A DNA stretch of 64,000 bases from DASUBV01 sp036501025 (GTDB taxonomy: Bacteria; Actinomycetota; Actinomycetes; Streptosporangiales; Streptosporangiaceae). The notes below the pieces were generated by a model that made no database searches, was not told the origin of the DNA, and saw only the letters and a program-made list of their open reading frames with translations. Below are positions 18,958 to 26,735 of the stretch, piece by piece. Within the stretch, counting starts at the first letter, position 1. Every line of letters starts with the position of its first letter. Location: the NCBI GenBank assembly GCA_036501025.1, contig DASYBB010000168.1, positions 56,657 through 120,656 of the forward strand, read 5' to 3'. Both the position numbers and the translations under genes were made by a program.

Positions 18958-19683
18958 TCAGCGGCCGATGTCGCGGGCCACGTCGAGCCCGAGCAGCTGG
19001 TCCAGGTGGGCGAACGTCTCGAACTTGGCGCCCGGCGGAATCTGCGCGCTGGCCGCCAGCGCGCGCAGTGTCACCAGGGCGCCCGGCGCGAACAGGTCAT
19101 TGTCGAACGCGCCGAACACCTCCGCCGCGTGCGGGGCCGACAGCGGCCGGCTCGGATGGGTGGCCCACTCCGCGACGAGCCGGCGCCACGTCCGCAGGGC
19201 CTGGTCGGCGCGGTCCAGCGCGGGCCAGTCCAGGTCCAGCTCGTCGCGATAGGGCTGCAGCAGGAACGCCAGCCGCAGGGCCAGCGGGTCCAGCCCGCGC
19301 GCGGTGACGTCGTCCAGGAACACGGAGTCGCCGCGCCCTCCGAACCGCACCGCGCCGGGCGCTGTCCAGTGCCGGGCGCGGTCCGCCGGGTCGGGCCCGC
19401 CGACCTGGACGTCGGCCGCGCCGTCCAGGTCACTCTCCTCGGCCGGCCGCAGGCCCAGCACTGCGCCGTCCGCGGCGCCGCCGGCCGCCTGGCCGGCCTG
19501 CACGACCAGCTTGTGCCGCTCAGCGTTGCGGCGGATCAGGTCGCCGGTCACGAAGGTGCGCAGGTCGCCGAGACCGGCCCGGCCGCCCGCGGCGGGCGCG
19601 GCGACCCGCAGCCGCAGCAGCCGCCGGCGGGCCGGCTCGACGTCGGTGACCTGGCCGCGGTGGAGGTCGTAGAGCCGCATCAC
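18958..19683 (-). CDS. Catalytically degenerate cysteinyl-tRNA synthetase/MshC-like protein
   Basis: The 241-aa product aligns by eye along class-I CysRS. The N-terminus MRLYDLHRGQ matches the usual start. RLRVAAPAAGG stands where YVCGPTVYD is expected, so the zinc Cys is lost. GLGDLRTFVTGDLIRR replaces HIGHxRTFVxxDxLRR. FGGRGDSVFLDDV replaces KMSKSxGNxxTLxDV. ARGLDPLALRLAFLLQPYRD and FGAFDNDLFAPGAL match the post-KMSKS helices. Most of the catalytic insert is missing (CysRS is about 460 aa). It cannot be an active ligase, and its role is unknown. The GTG start at 19683 is supported by a -10 box 6 nt upstream. Confidence 0.75.
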   Translation of the reverse strand: MMRLYDLHRGQVTDVEPARRRLLRLRVAAPAAGGRAGLGDLRTFVTGDLIRRNAERHKLVVQAGQAAGGAADGAVLGLRPAEESDLDGAADVQVGGPDPADRARHWTAPGAVRFGGRGDSVFLDDVTARGLDPLALRLAFLLQPYRDELDLDWPALDRADQALRTWRRLVAEWATHPSRPLSAPHAAEVFGAFDNDLFAPGALVTLRALAASAQIPPGAKFETFAHLDQLLGLDVARDIGR

Positions 19684-19689
19684 CCGGCC

Positions 19690-19695
19690 AGCCTA
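19690..19695 (-). promoter_or_regulatory. -10 box TAGGCT (minus strand), leaderless layout
   Basis: TAGGCT on the minus strand, next to the MarR stop codon, is followed by 6 nt and the GTG at 19683. It suggests the CysRS-like gene is transcribed independently of the MarR gene. Confidence 0.5.
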
Positions 19696-20205
19696 GGTGG
19701 TCGGGGCCGGGCCGTCCGCGCGGCTCGCGATCAGGGCGCGGATCCGCTCGGTGTGCTCCAGCAGCAGGCCGCTGCCGGCCCGCAGGAAGTCCGCGATCAG
19801 CTCCAGCTCCGCGTCGCTGTAGCGCTCGAACTCCGTCGTGGCCTGCGCCAGCGGCCCGTAGACCTCGCTCGTCGCGGCCCGGGCCTTGTCGGTCAGCTCG
19901 ACCAGGATCCGCCGCCGGTCGCCCGGGTCGCGCAGCCGCCGCAGGTAGCCCGCCCGCTCCAGCCGGTCGAGCAGGGCCGTGGCCGCGCCCGAGGTCAGGC
20001 CGGTCTGGCGGGCGATCTCGCCGGCCGTCAGCCGGCCGGTCCGGTCCAGCACCTCCATGCACCGCATGGCCGTGCGGTTCACCGCGAAGAAGTCGGCCGC
20101 GGCGTCCTCGAACCGGTCGTAGGCGTTCTGCTGCAGCCGCGCCTCCAGGGCCGCCGCGAGGATCAGCTCGCGGCGCTGTGCGCCCGCTGGCGGCGGAGTT
20201 GACAC
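19693..20205 (-). CDS. MarR family transcriptional regulator
   Basis: A 170-aa winged-helix repressor. Residues about 45-110 hold the wHTH (LTAGEIARQTGLTSGAATALLDRLERAG) and the wing with DPGDRRRILVEL, both classic MarR features. The GTG at 20205 has GGGAGG six bases upstream. It is divergent from an ABC exporter operon and probably represses it, responding to a transported or related small molecule. An AT-rich dyad lies between the two genes. Confidence 0.9.
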   Translation of the reverse strand: MSTPPPAGAQRRELILAAALEARLQQNAYDRFEDAAADFFAVNRTAMRCMEVLDRTGRLTAGEIARQTGLTSGAATALLDRLERAGYLRRLRDPGDRRRILVELTDKARAATSEVYGPLAQATTEFERYSDAELELIADFLRAGSGLLLEHTERIRALIASRADGPAPTT

Positions 20206-20232
20206 GGGCGGCCTCCCGCATTTAGCTTGATA

Positions 20233-20262
20233 TTAAAGAGACTTTGAACTCAAGACTCTTAA
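20233..20262. promoter_or_regulatory. Imperfect dyad, candidate MarR operator
   Basis: The sequence beginning TTAAAGAGACTTTGA and ending TCAAGACTCTTAA forms an imperfect inverted repeat in an unusually AT-rich 123-bp divergent gap. It is the natural candidate for MarR binding and control of both the regulator and the exporter. The assignment is inferred from position and symmetry. Confidence 0.5.
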
Positions 20263-20328
20263 TTGTAAAGACTGTTGCAACCTGAGATTCTCGGGCCCAG
20301 TCACCGTACTGCGCAGAGCGGAGCCCCG

Positions 20329-21261
20329 ATGACCGAGCCAGCCATCCTCGCCGAGCAGCTCGGGAAGAGCTTCGGCGCCCGGGCCGTCCTGTCCGGGCTG
20401 AGCCTGCAGGTGCCCGCCGGCGTCGTCCTGGGCCTGCTCGGCCGCAACGGGGCCGGCAAGACGACGGCCGTCCGCATCCTGGCCACGCTGCTGGCCGCCG
20501 ACACCGGCCGCGCCCGGGTGGCCGGCTTCGACATCGCCGCCCAGCCCCAGCGGGTCCGCGCCCACATCGGCCTGACCGGCCAGTACGCGGCCGTGGATGA
20601 CCTGCTCAGCGCGCGGGAGAACCTGTACCTCATCGGCCGGCTGCTCGGCCTGCGGCGCGGCCCGGCCCGGGTCCGGGCCGCCGCGCTGCTGGAGCAGTTC
20701 GGGCTGGCCGACGTCGCCGCGGCCAAGGTCGCGACCTTCTCGGGCGGCATGCGCCGGCGGCTCGACCTGGCCGCCAGCCTCACCGGCACGCCGCAGGTGC
20801 TGTTCCTGGACGAGCCGACCACCGGGCTCGACCTGGCCAGCCGGCGCCAGCTGTGGGAGCTGATCCGCGCCCTGGCCGCGGCCGGGACCGCCGTCCTGCT
20901 CACCACCCAGTACCTGGAGGAGGCGCAGGTGCTGGCCGACCGGGTGGTTGTCCTGCACGACGGCACCGCGGTGGCCGAGGGCACGCCCGCGCAGCTGCGG
21001 GCGCGGGCCGGCGGCCCGGTACTGGAGGTGCGCCCGCTGCGGCCGGACGATCGTGCCGCGACCGCGCGGGCGCTGGCCCGGCTGGCCGGCGCGGCCCCCG
21101 AGGTGAGCGACGGGCTGCTCACCGTGCGGGTGGCCGGCGAGGAGATGGTGACCGCCGTGGCCCGCGAGCTGGGCGAGGCCGGGCTGCCCGTGGCCCGCCT
21201 CGATGTCCGGCGGCCCAGCCTGGACGAGGCCTTTCTCGCCCTGACCGGCGGCGCGGCGTGA
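20329..21261 (+). CDS. ABC transporter ATP-binding protein (DrrA-like)
   Basis: A 310-aa ATPase of an ABC-2 drug/lipid exporter. Walker A GRNGAGKTT, signature SGGMRRRLDLA, Walker B VLFLDEPTTGLD and the TTQYLEEA H-loop region variant are all visible. The DrrA-type C-terminal extension ends in RRPSLDEAFLALTG. ATG 20329 was chosen because the beta-strand leading to Walker A starts about 6 residues later. The stop overlaps the permease GTG by 4 bp (GTGA). It is divergent from, and probably controlled by, the MarR regulator. Confidence 0.93.
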   Translation: MTEPAILAEQLGKSFGARAVLSGLSLQVPAGVVLGLLGRNGAGKTTAVRILATLLAADTGRARVAGFDIAAQPQRVRAHIGLTGQYAAVDDLLSARENLYLIGRLLGLRRGPARVRAAALLEQFGLADVAAAKVATFSGGMRRRLDLAASLTGTPQVLFLDEPTTGLDLASRRQLWELIRALAAAGTAVLLTTQYLEEAQVLADRVVVLHDGTAVAEGTPAQLRARAGGPVLEVRPLRPDDRAATARALARLAGAAPEVSDGLLTVRVAGEEMVTAVARELGEAGLPVARLDVRRPSLDEAFLALTGGAA

Positions 21262-22019
21262 GCGTGGCGGCGCAGAGCGCCGTCCTGGCCCGGCGCAACC
21301 TGCTGCACGTGCTGACCGACCCGCAGCAGCTGGTCGGGCTGACGGTCCAGCCGCTCATGTTCCTGCTGCTGTTCGTCTACGTGTTCGGCGGCGCGATCGC
21401 CGGCTCGGCGCCGCGCTACCTGCAGTTCGTGCTGCCCGGGCTGCTCGTGCAGGGGGTCGCGTTCGGCACGTCGCAGACCGCGGTCGGGCTGAACGCCGAC
21501 TTCCGGACGGGCCTCATCGACCGGTTCCGGTCACTGCCGATCGCCCGGTCCGCCGTCGTGACGGGCCGGGTCACCGCCGACCTGGCCCGGACCGGCTGGG
21601 CCGTGGTCATCAACGTCGGGGCGGGACTGGCGCTGGGCTTCCGGTTCCACGGCGGGCCGCTCGGCGCGGCCGCCGCGGTCGGCGCGGTGCTGGCCTTCGG
21701 GTTCGCGCTGGGCTGGGTCATGGCCTGCCTGGGGGTCTGGCTGCGCAGTCCCGAGGCCGTCCAGACGGCCGGCTTCCTGGTCGTGCTGCCGCTCACCTTC
21801 GCCAGCTCGGTGCTGGTGCCCGCGGCGAGCATGCCCGGCTGGCTGCAGGCGTTCGTGGCGGTCAACCCGATCACGCCGGTCACCGACACGGTGCGCGGCC
21901 TGATGCTGGGCGGCCCGGTCGGCCGCCCGGCGCTGCAGGCGGCGGCCTGGCTGACCGGGCTCACGCTGGTGTTCGGCGCGGCCACGGTGCGCGGCTACAG
22001 CCGCCGCGGCCGGCGATGA
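21258..22019 (+). CDS. ABC-2 type transporter permease (DrrB-like)
   Basis: A 253-aa integral membrane protein with six predicted helices and the ABC-2 signature region around NPITPVTDTVRGLMLG near residues 205-220. It pairs with the preceding ATPase to export a hydrophobic compound such as an antibiotic or lipid (family inference). The GTG start sits in a GTGA overlap with the ATPase stop. It converges with dapC, with 28 bp between their stops. Confidence 0.92.
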   Translation: MSVAAQSAVLARRNLLHVLTDPQQLVGLTVQPLMFLLLFVYVFGGAIAGSAPRYLQFVLPGLLVQGVAFGTSQTAVGLNADFRTGLIDRFRSLPIARSAVVTGRVTADLARTGWAVVINVGAGLALGFRFHGGPLGAAAAVGAVLAFGFALGWVMACLGVWLRSPEAVQTAGFLVVLPLTFASSVLVPAASMPGWLQAFVAVNPITPVTDTVRGLMLGGPVGRPALQAAAWLTGLTLVFGAATVRGYSRRGRR

Positions 22020-22047
22020 GGCCGGCAATGCGGTCAGGCGCGGCGGA

Positions 22048-23157
22048 TCAGGCCAGCGCGGCCAGGCGCTTGGCGGCGGCCTCGATGCGCTCGTCGGTCG
22101 CGGTCAGCGCCACCCGGATGTGGCCGGTGCCGGACGGGCCGTAGAAGTCGCCCGGCGCGACCAGGATGCCGATGCCGGACAGGACCTCGACGCTGCCCCA
22201 GCCGTCGTAGCCCGGATGCTGCGCCCACAGGTACAGTCCGGCCTGCGAGTGGCTGACCTGCCAGCCCGCCGCCTCCAGCGCGGGCCGCAGCCGGGCGCGC
22301 CGCGCGGCGTACCGCTCGCGCTGCTGCCGTGCGTGACCGTCGTCATTGAGGGCCACCGTCATGGCCGCCTGAACGGGGCCGGGAACGATCATGCCCGCGT
22401 GCTTGCGGGTCTCCAGCAGGGAGGCGACCAGCGCCGGGTCGCCGGTGACGAAGCCCGCGCGATAGCCGGCCAGGTTCGACCGCTTGGACAGCGAGTGCAC
22501 GGCCAGCAGCCCGTCGTGCGATGCGCCGCTGACGCTCGGGTGCAGCACCGACAGCGGCTGCGCGTCCCAGCCCAGCCCGATGTAGCACTCGTCGCTGGCC
22601 AGCACGGCGCCCCGCTCGCGCGCCGCCGCGACGGCGTCGCGCAGGGTGCCGGCCGGCAGCACCTCGCCGGTCGGGTTGGCCGGGGAGTTCAGCCACACCA
22701 GCCGGACGTGCTCGTCGCCCCCGCCGGCGGGCTCCCCGGCGCGCACCGGGCGGGCGCCGGCCAGCCGCGCGCCGACGTCGTAGGTCGGGTAGGCCAGCTC
22801 CGGGTGGATCACCGCGTCGCCCGGCCCGCAGCCGAGCAGCGTCGGCAGCCAGGCGACCAGTTCCTTGGTGCCGATCACCGGCAGCACGGCGTCCGGGCTG
22901 ACGGTGACCCCGTGGTCGCGGGCCAGCCAGCCCGCCGCGGCCTCGCGCAGCGCCGCCGTGCCGTAGGTGGCGGGGTAACCCGGCGAGTCGGCCCCGGCCG
23001 CCAGCGCATCCTGGATGAGCCGGGGGACCGAGTCGACGGGCGTGCCCACCGACAGGTCGACGATGCCGCCGGGGTAGGCCGCCGCGCGCTGCGTTGCCCC
23101 GGACAGGGCGTCCCAGGGAAACGACGGCAGCCCGTGCCCGCGAAGCTGCGGGCTCAG
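22048..23157 (-). CDS. dapC: Succinyldiaminopimelate transaminase
   Basis: A 369-aa PLP class-I aminotransferase of the lysine/diaminopimelate pathway. Conserved features are AYPGGIVDLSVGTPVD at the N-terminus, NSPANPTGEVL near residue 165, DECYIGL near 195 and the PLP lysine in SLSKRSNLAG. No ATG, GTG or TTG lies upstream of residue 37, yet the frame carries the conserved N-terminus LPSFPWD up to the end of fdxA. The most likely start is CTG at 23157, overlapping the fdxA stop as CTGA, with AGGAG 11 nt upstream. A GTG at 23049 would remove the conserved N-terminus. Confidence 0.85.
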   Translation of the reverse strand: MSPQLRGHGLPSFPWDALSGATQRAAAYPGGIVDLSVGTPVDSVPRLIQDALAAGADSPGYPATYGTAALREAAAGWLARDHGVTVSPDAVLPVIGTKELVAWLPTLLGCGPGDAVIHPELAYPTYDVGARLAGARPVRAGEPAGGGDEHVRLVWLNSPANPTGEVLPAGTLRDAVAAARERGAVLASDECYIGLGWDAQPLSVLHPSVSGASHDGLLAVHSLSKRSNLAGYRAGFVTGDPALVASLLETRKHAGMIVPGPVQAAMTVALNDDGHARQQRERYAARRARLRPALEAAGWQVSHSQAGLYLWAQHPGYDGWGSVEVLSGIGILVAPGDFYGPSGTGHIRVALTATDERIEAAAKRLAALA

Positions 23158-23483
23158 TGCTCCGCCTGCTCCTGCGGCGGGAGCGCCGCCACGAGCGGGT
23201 GGTCGGCGTGGATCTTGCCGGTCTTGGACGCGCCGCCCGGCGAGCCGAGCTCACTGAAGAACTCGACGTTCGCCTTGTAGTAGTCCTTCCACTGGTCGGG
23301 CACGTCGTCTTCGTAGAAGATCGCCTCGACCGGGCAGACCGGCTCGCAGGCCCCGCAGTCCACGCACTCATCGGGGTGGATATACAGCATCCGTTCGCCC
23401 TCGTAGATGCAGTCCACGGGGCATTCCTCGATGCACGCCTTGTCGAGCAAGTCGACGCAAGGCAGTGCGATGATGTACGTCAC
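23154..23483 (-). CDS. fdxA: Seven-iron ferredoxin
   Basis: A 109-aa FdxA-type ferredoxin with a [3Fe-4S] and a [4Fe-4S] cluster. Cys motifs are ACIEECPVDCIYEG in the first half and CVDCGACEPVCPVEAI in the second. The C-terminal extension WKDYYKANVEFFSELGSP is typical of actinobacterial FdxA. It serves as a low-potential electron carrier. The GTG has AGAGGAG upstream. Its stop overlaps the probable CTG start of dapC, so the two are likely one transcript. Confidence 0.94.
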   Translation of the reverse strand: MTYIIALPCVDLLDKACIEECPVDCIYEGERMLYIHPDECVDCGACEPVCPVEAIFYEDDVPDQWKDYYKANVEFFSELGSPGGASKTGKIHADHPLVAALPPQEQAEH

Positions 23484-23539
23484 GTCCGAGCTCCTCTTTC
23501 ATCTGCGCGGGCGGGCCCGACCCCAGGAACCGCAGATTA

Positions 23540-24388
23540 TCAGCCGAACACCACGGCGGAGGCCGGGGCCGGGTTCGCGCCGCCCGGGGCGACCTTGGTC
23601 CAGCCGCTCGTGGCGTGACTGGCGGCCCACTGGTACCCGCCGTAACTGATGTCACGGATGCCGTACGCGCCGGCGTGCGAGACCAGCCACGCCGCCACGG
23701 CCCAGCCGGGGGCGCCCGGCGCGACCGTGACCCTGACGCCCGGGTCAGATGCGGTGTGCATCGGCAACGGTCCGAAGGCGTGGTCGAGGGCCTGGCGCGC
23801 GGCCGCCAGCTGGGGCCGGGCGGCCGGCCCGGGGTACCAGCACCACACGGCGCGCGGCCGCTGCCCGGTGAAGGCGGCCGACAGGCGCCCGGCCACGCCG
23901 GAGTACTGGGCGTAGGCATCCCCGTCGGCGCTGTGCTGAACGGCCTGCGCCGCCTCCGAGACCGGCATCACCTGGTAGCCGTGCACCTTGCTGAGCGCGG
24001 CGAAGAACTTGCTCGTGGCATAGACCGGGTCCTCCAGCTGGGCGGCCGGCCCCCAGCCCTGGGAGGGCCGCTGCTGGAAGACGCCCACCGAGTCCAGGTC
24101 ACCCGAGCGCAGGTTGGTCAGCTTGGACTCCTGCAGCGCGGTGGCCAGCGCGACCGTCACCGCGTACGGGGGGAGCGCCCGCTGCTGCGCGACGCCGGCG
24201 ATCGTGGCCGCGATGCCGGCCTGGCCGACCTCGAGCGAGACCGGCTGCCCGGTGCCGGCCGTGCCCGCGTCGCACGAGGCGGGCTCCAGCACCGGCACCG
24301 AGTGCCGCAGCGCGATGTACCCGCCGACCGTGAGCAGCAGCGCGAGCACCATCGTGGCCCTCGTGACCCGCTTTGCCCCGCGCCTCAT
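23540..24388 (-). CDS. Membrane-anchored lysozyme/transglycosylase-like protein
   Basis: A 282-aa protein. A single N-terminal signal/anchor helix (about residues 12-30) is followed by a lysozyme-like segment with ALQESKLTNL and DSVGVFQQRPSQGWG (about residues 85-112). These motifs are widespread in actinobacterial exported proteins of unknown function, and the Glu of ALQES is the likely catalytic acid if the protein is an enzyme. The C-terminal domain has a GWAVAAWLVSHA segment. It is probably periplasmic or cell-wall-facing. It is divergent from the LOG gene. Confidence 0.75.
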   Translation of the reverse strand: MRRGAKRVTRATMVLALLLTVGGYIALRHSVPVLEPASCDAGTAGTGQPVSLEVGQAGIAATIAGVAQQRALPPYAVTVALATALQESKLTNLRSGDLDSVGVFQQRPSQGWGPAAQLEDPVYATSKFFAALSKVHGYQVMPVSEAAQAVQHSADGDAYAQYSGVAGRLSAAFTGQRPRAVWCWYPGPAARPQLAAARQALDHAFGPLPMHTASDPGVRVTVAPGAPGWAVAAWLVSHAGAYGIRDISYGGYQWAASHATSGWTKVAPGGANPAPASAVVFG

Positions 24389-24523
24389 CGGGCGGCTCGG
24401 TGGCCGTCGGACCGGGGGCGGGTACGCACACGTCAGAAGCTACCCGCTGCGCCCGCCCCAATGATTGGGTCACGCCGATCACCCGGTACCGGGAGGGGTG
24501 ATCGGCGCAGGCCAGCGTGCCGC

Positions 24524-24529
24524 TACGTT
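24524..24529 (+). promoter_or_regulatory. -10 box TACGTT, leaderless layout
   Basis: TACGTT is followed by 6 nt and the ATG at 24536. The spacing favours that ATG over the one at 24530, which directly abuts the box. Confidence 0.55.
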
Positions 24530-24535
24530 ATGGGC

Positions 24536-25324
24536 ATGAGCGGCCACACCGAGCCGCGCCGTCGGCTGCGCCGCCAGGGCCCGGCCACGCTGCGCGGGGA
24601 GCAGATCCCGAGCACCACCACCGATCAGCGCCTGCTGGACTGGCGCGGGTCCGGTGACTGGGTGCACACCGACCCGTGGCGGGTGCTGCGGATCCAGGCC
24701 GAGTTCGTCGAGGGCTTCGGACTGCTGGCCGAGCTGGGCCGGGCGGTGGCCGTGTTCGGCTCGGCGCGCACCGCGCCCGGCAGCGTGGACTACGAGCGCG
24801 GGCGGAGCATCGGCGAGGGCCTGGCCGAGGCCGGCTACGCGGTGATCACCGGCGGCGGCCCGGGCGTGATGCAGGCGGCTAACCAGGGCGCCAGCGAGGC
24901 GGGCGGCATCTCGGTCGGGCTGGGCATCGAGCTGCCCGTCGAGCAGGGCCTGAACGAGTACGTCGACCTCGGCCTGGAGTTCCGGTACTTCTTCGTCCGC
25001 AAGACCATGTTCGTCAAGTACGCCCAGGCCTTCGTCGTGCTGCCGGGCGGCTTCGGGACCCTGGACGAGCTGTTCGAGGCGATCACCCTGGTGCAGACGG
25101 GCAAGATCACCAAGTTCCCCATCGTGCTGGTCGGCGCCCGCTACTGGTCGGGCCTGCTGTCGTGGATCAACGACACGCTGCTGGCCACCGGGATGCTCAG
25201 CCCGGCCGACCCCGGCCTCCTGCACGTCGCCGACGATCCGGCCGACGTCATCAAGATCATCACCGACGCCCACCGCCAGGGCGACTTCGCGACCCGCCAC
25301 CCCGCGCAGCCCGACCTCACCTGA
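24536..25324 (+). CDS. LOG family protein (TIGR00730 Rossmann fold)
   Basis: A 262-aa protein of the LOG/lysine-decarboxylase-like family. Members include cytokinin-riboside 5'-phosphate phosphoribohydrolases and pyrimidine/purine nucleotide 5'-monophosphate nucleosidases. The signature is split into GGGPGVMQAANQGA and PGGFGTLDEL. The N-terminal extension of about 60 residues is typical of the larger actinobacterial form. It cleaves an N-glycosidic bond of a nucleotide, but the substrate cannot be told from sequence. The start was chosen from the leaderless -10 box. Confidence 0.88.
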   Translation: MSGHTEPRRRLRRQGPATLRGEQIPSTTTDQRLLDWRGSGDWVHTDPWRVLRIQAEFVEGFGLLAELGRAVAVFGSARTAPGSVDYERGRSIGEGLAEAGYAVITGGGPGVMQAANQGASEAGGISVGLGIELPVEQGLNEYVDLGLEFRYFFVRKTMFVKYAQAFVVLPGGFGTLDELFEAITLVQTGKITKFPIVLVGARYWSGLLSWINDTLLATGMLSPADPGLLHVADDPADVIKIITDAHRQGDFATRHPAQPDLT

Positions 25325-25385
25325 GGCCGCCCCCGCGCCCGGCGCGCGGCCCCGGGTGTCGGCCCGGCGTGGCACCATGGCCGGT

Positions 25386-26048
25386 ATGCCTGTGGTTCTG
25401 ATGCTCGCCGCCGTCGTGATCCTGGCCGGGGTCGTGGTGGTGGCCATGGGGCGGGGCGGGGAGCTGGCGCTCGCGCGGCCCGATTCGGCGGCGTACGGCC
25501 GCGAGTTCGCCACCCCCGCCGACATGGTCGCGTTCCGGCCGCCGGCCGCGCTGCTGGGCTACAGCGCGCCGGTCACCGACGAGGCGCTGCAGCGGATCGC
25601 CCGGGCGGTCGCCGAGCGGGACGCGGAGCTGGCCAGGCTCCGTCACGAGGTGGCCGTCCTGCGCGCCCGCGAGTTCCAGGCCGGCGGCCCCGCCCGCCCG
25701 GGCAGCTACGCCGACCCCGGCAGCTACGCCGATCCCAGCGCGTACGCCGACACCGGCACCTACACCGACCTGGGCCGCCACGCGGGCCAGGGCCCGGCCG
25801 CCGCCTCGGCCAGCTGGGATGTCAGCCCGGCCGGCCAGCCGGACTACGGATCGCCGCTGAGCTTCGGCGCCCGGGCCGCCGGCGGCGGCGGGGCGCTGGA
25901 GCAGTACGAGTCCGAGCTCGTCGCCGCGGAGCACGCGGAGGCCGGCGAGCCCGCGGCGCCTGCCGGGCCGGCGGCGCCTGCCGGGCCCGCGGCGCCTGCC
26001 GGGCCCGCGGACACCGAACCCGCCGGCGAGCAGGGGGCAGGGAGCTAG
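25386..26048 (+). CDS. Membrane-anchored coiled-coil protein with low-complexity tail
   Basis: A 220-aa protein. One N-terminal membrane helix (residues 1-20) is followed by a short region (about 25-60) resembling the divergent DivIVA-like segments often encoded beside tag in actinomycetes. A charged helix follows (ERDAELARLRHEVAVLRARE). The tail is low-complexity with SYADP repeats and three AAPAGP repeats coded by an 18-bp tandem repeat. No catalytic motif is seen. It overlaps tag by one base. A cell-envelope scaffold role is only inference. The start was chosen at ATG 25386, directly before the hydrophobic helix. Confidence 0.6.
   Translation: MPVVLMLAAVVILAGVVVVAMGRGGELALARPDSAAYGREFATPADMVAFRPPAALLGYSAPVTDEALQRIARAVAERDAELARLRHEVAVLRAREFQAGGPARPGSYADPGSYADPSAYADTGTYTDLGRHAGQGPAAASASWDVSPAGQPDYGSPLSFGARAAGGGGALEQYESELVAAEHAEAGEPAAPAGPAAPAGPAAPAGPADTEPAGEQGAGS
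25953..26006 (+). repeat. Three 18-bp in-frame tandem repeats
   Basis: Three copies of an 18-bp unit GCGGCGCCTGCCGGGCC[GC] encode AAPAGP repeats near the C-terminus of the coiled-coil protein. Copies are identical apart from the last base. Confidence 0.85.
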
Positions 26049-26623
26049 TGGACCAGTCAACGGGGGCCGTCGCCGGGCCGGACGGTCAGCTGCGCTGCCC
26101 GTGGGCCCTGGGCACGCAGGACATGCTCGCCTACCACGATGACGAGTGGGGCCGGCCGGTGCGCGATGACCGGGGACTGTTCGAGAAGCTGTGCCTGGAG
26201 GCATTCCAGTCCGGGCTCTCGTGGCTGACGATCCTGCGGAAGCGGGAGAACTTCCGGGCCGCGTTCGCCGGCTTCGAGATGACCAAGGTGGCGGCGTTCG
26301 GGCCCGCTGACGTGGACCGCCTGCTGGCCGACGCCGGCATCGTCCGGAACCGGGCCAAGATCGTGGCGGCCATCGCCAACGCCGGCGCAGCGCTCGGCCT
26401 GCCCGGCGGGCTGGCCGAGCTGGTCTGGAAGTACGCCGAGCCCGGCCGGCCCGCGCCGCGGGCCCTGGGCGACGTGCCGGCGTCCACGCCGGCCGCCAAG
26501 GCCCTGTCGGCCGACCTGCGCCGCCACGGCTTCCGCTTCACCGGCCCGGTGACCGCCTACGCCACCATGCAGGCGTGCGGCCTCGTCAACGATCACCTGG
26601 CCGACTGCTTCAGCCGCGGCTAG
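26048..26623 (+). CDS. tag: DNA-3-methyladenine glycosylase I
   Basis: A 191-aa Tag-family base-excision enzyme that removes 3-methyladenine from alkylated DNA. The N-terminus LRCPWAL and YHDDEWGRPV and the core FQSGLSWLTILRKRENFR are diagnostic. CGLVNDHLADC near the C-terminus matches the region with zinc-snap residues, although the N-terminal Cys/His pattern should be checked. The GTG start overlaps the previous stop by one base (TAGTG), so it is co-translated with the upstream gene. Confidence 0.94.
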   Translation: MDQSTGAVAGPDGQLRCPWALGTQDMLAYHDDEWGRPVRDDRGLFEKLCLEAFQSGLSWLTILRKRENFRAAFAGFEMTKVAAFGPADVDRLLADAGIVRNRAKIVAAIANAGAALGLPGGLAELVWKYAEPGRPAPRALGDVPASTPAAKALSADLRRHGFRFTGPVTAYATMQACGLVNDHLADCFSRG

Positions 26624-26735
26624 CCCGCCCTCCACCCGGCCGCCGTGCCGTTGCCTCGCCGGCGACGGGGACTTATCTAATGGCTCGCACCTTTTGTGGT
26701 CGTGTGCGAGACTATGGCCAACCGGTGGAGGCGAT
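26624..26735. promoter_or_regulatory. Non-coding gap with an inverted repeat upstream of the DUF574 locus
   Basis: This stretch holds an inverted repeat with arms CTCGCAC (26684-26690) and GTGCGAG (26704-26710) around a T-rich centre. It is followed by a strong GGTGGAGG ribosome-binding-like site at 26724-26731. The arms could be an operator or a transcript hairpin. The next 313 bases hold only the doubtful short ORF listed separately. Confidence 0.35.

Noticed and set aside
18958..19683. MshC (mycothiol ligase)
   Set aside because: MshC needs the zinc Cys, HIGH and KMSKS motifs, which are all missing; the length is also half of the family.
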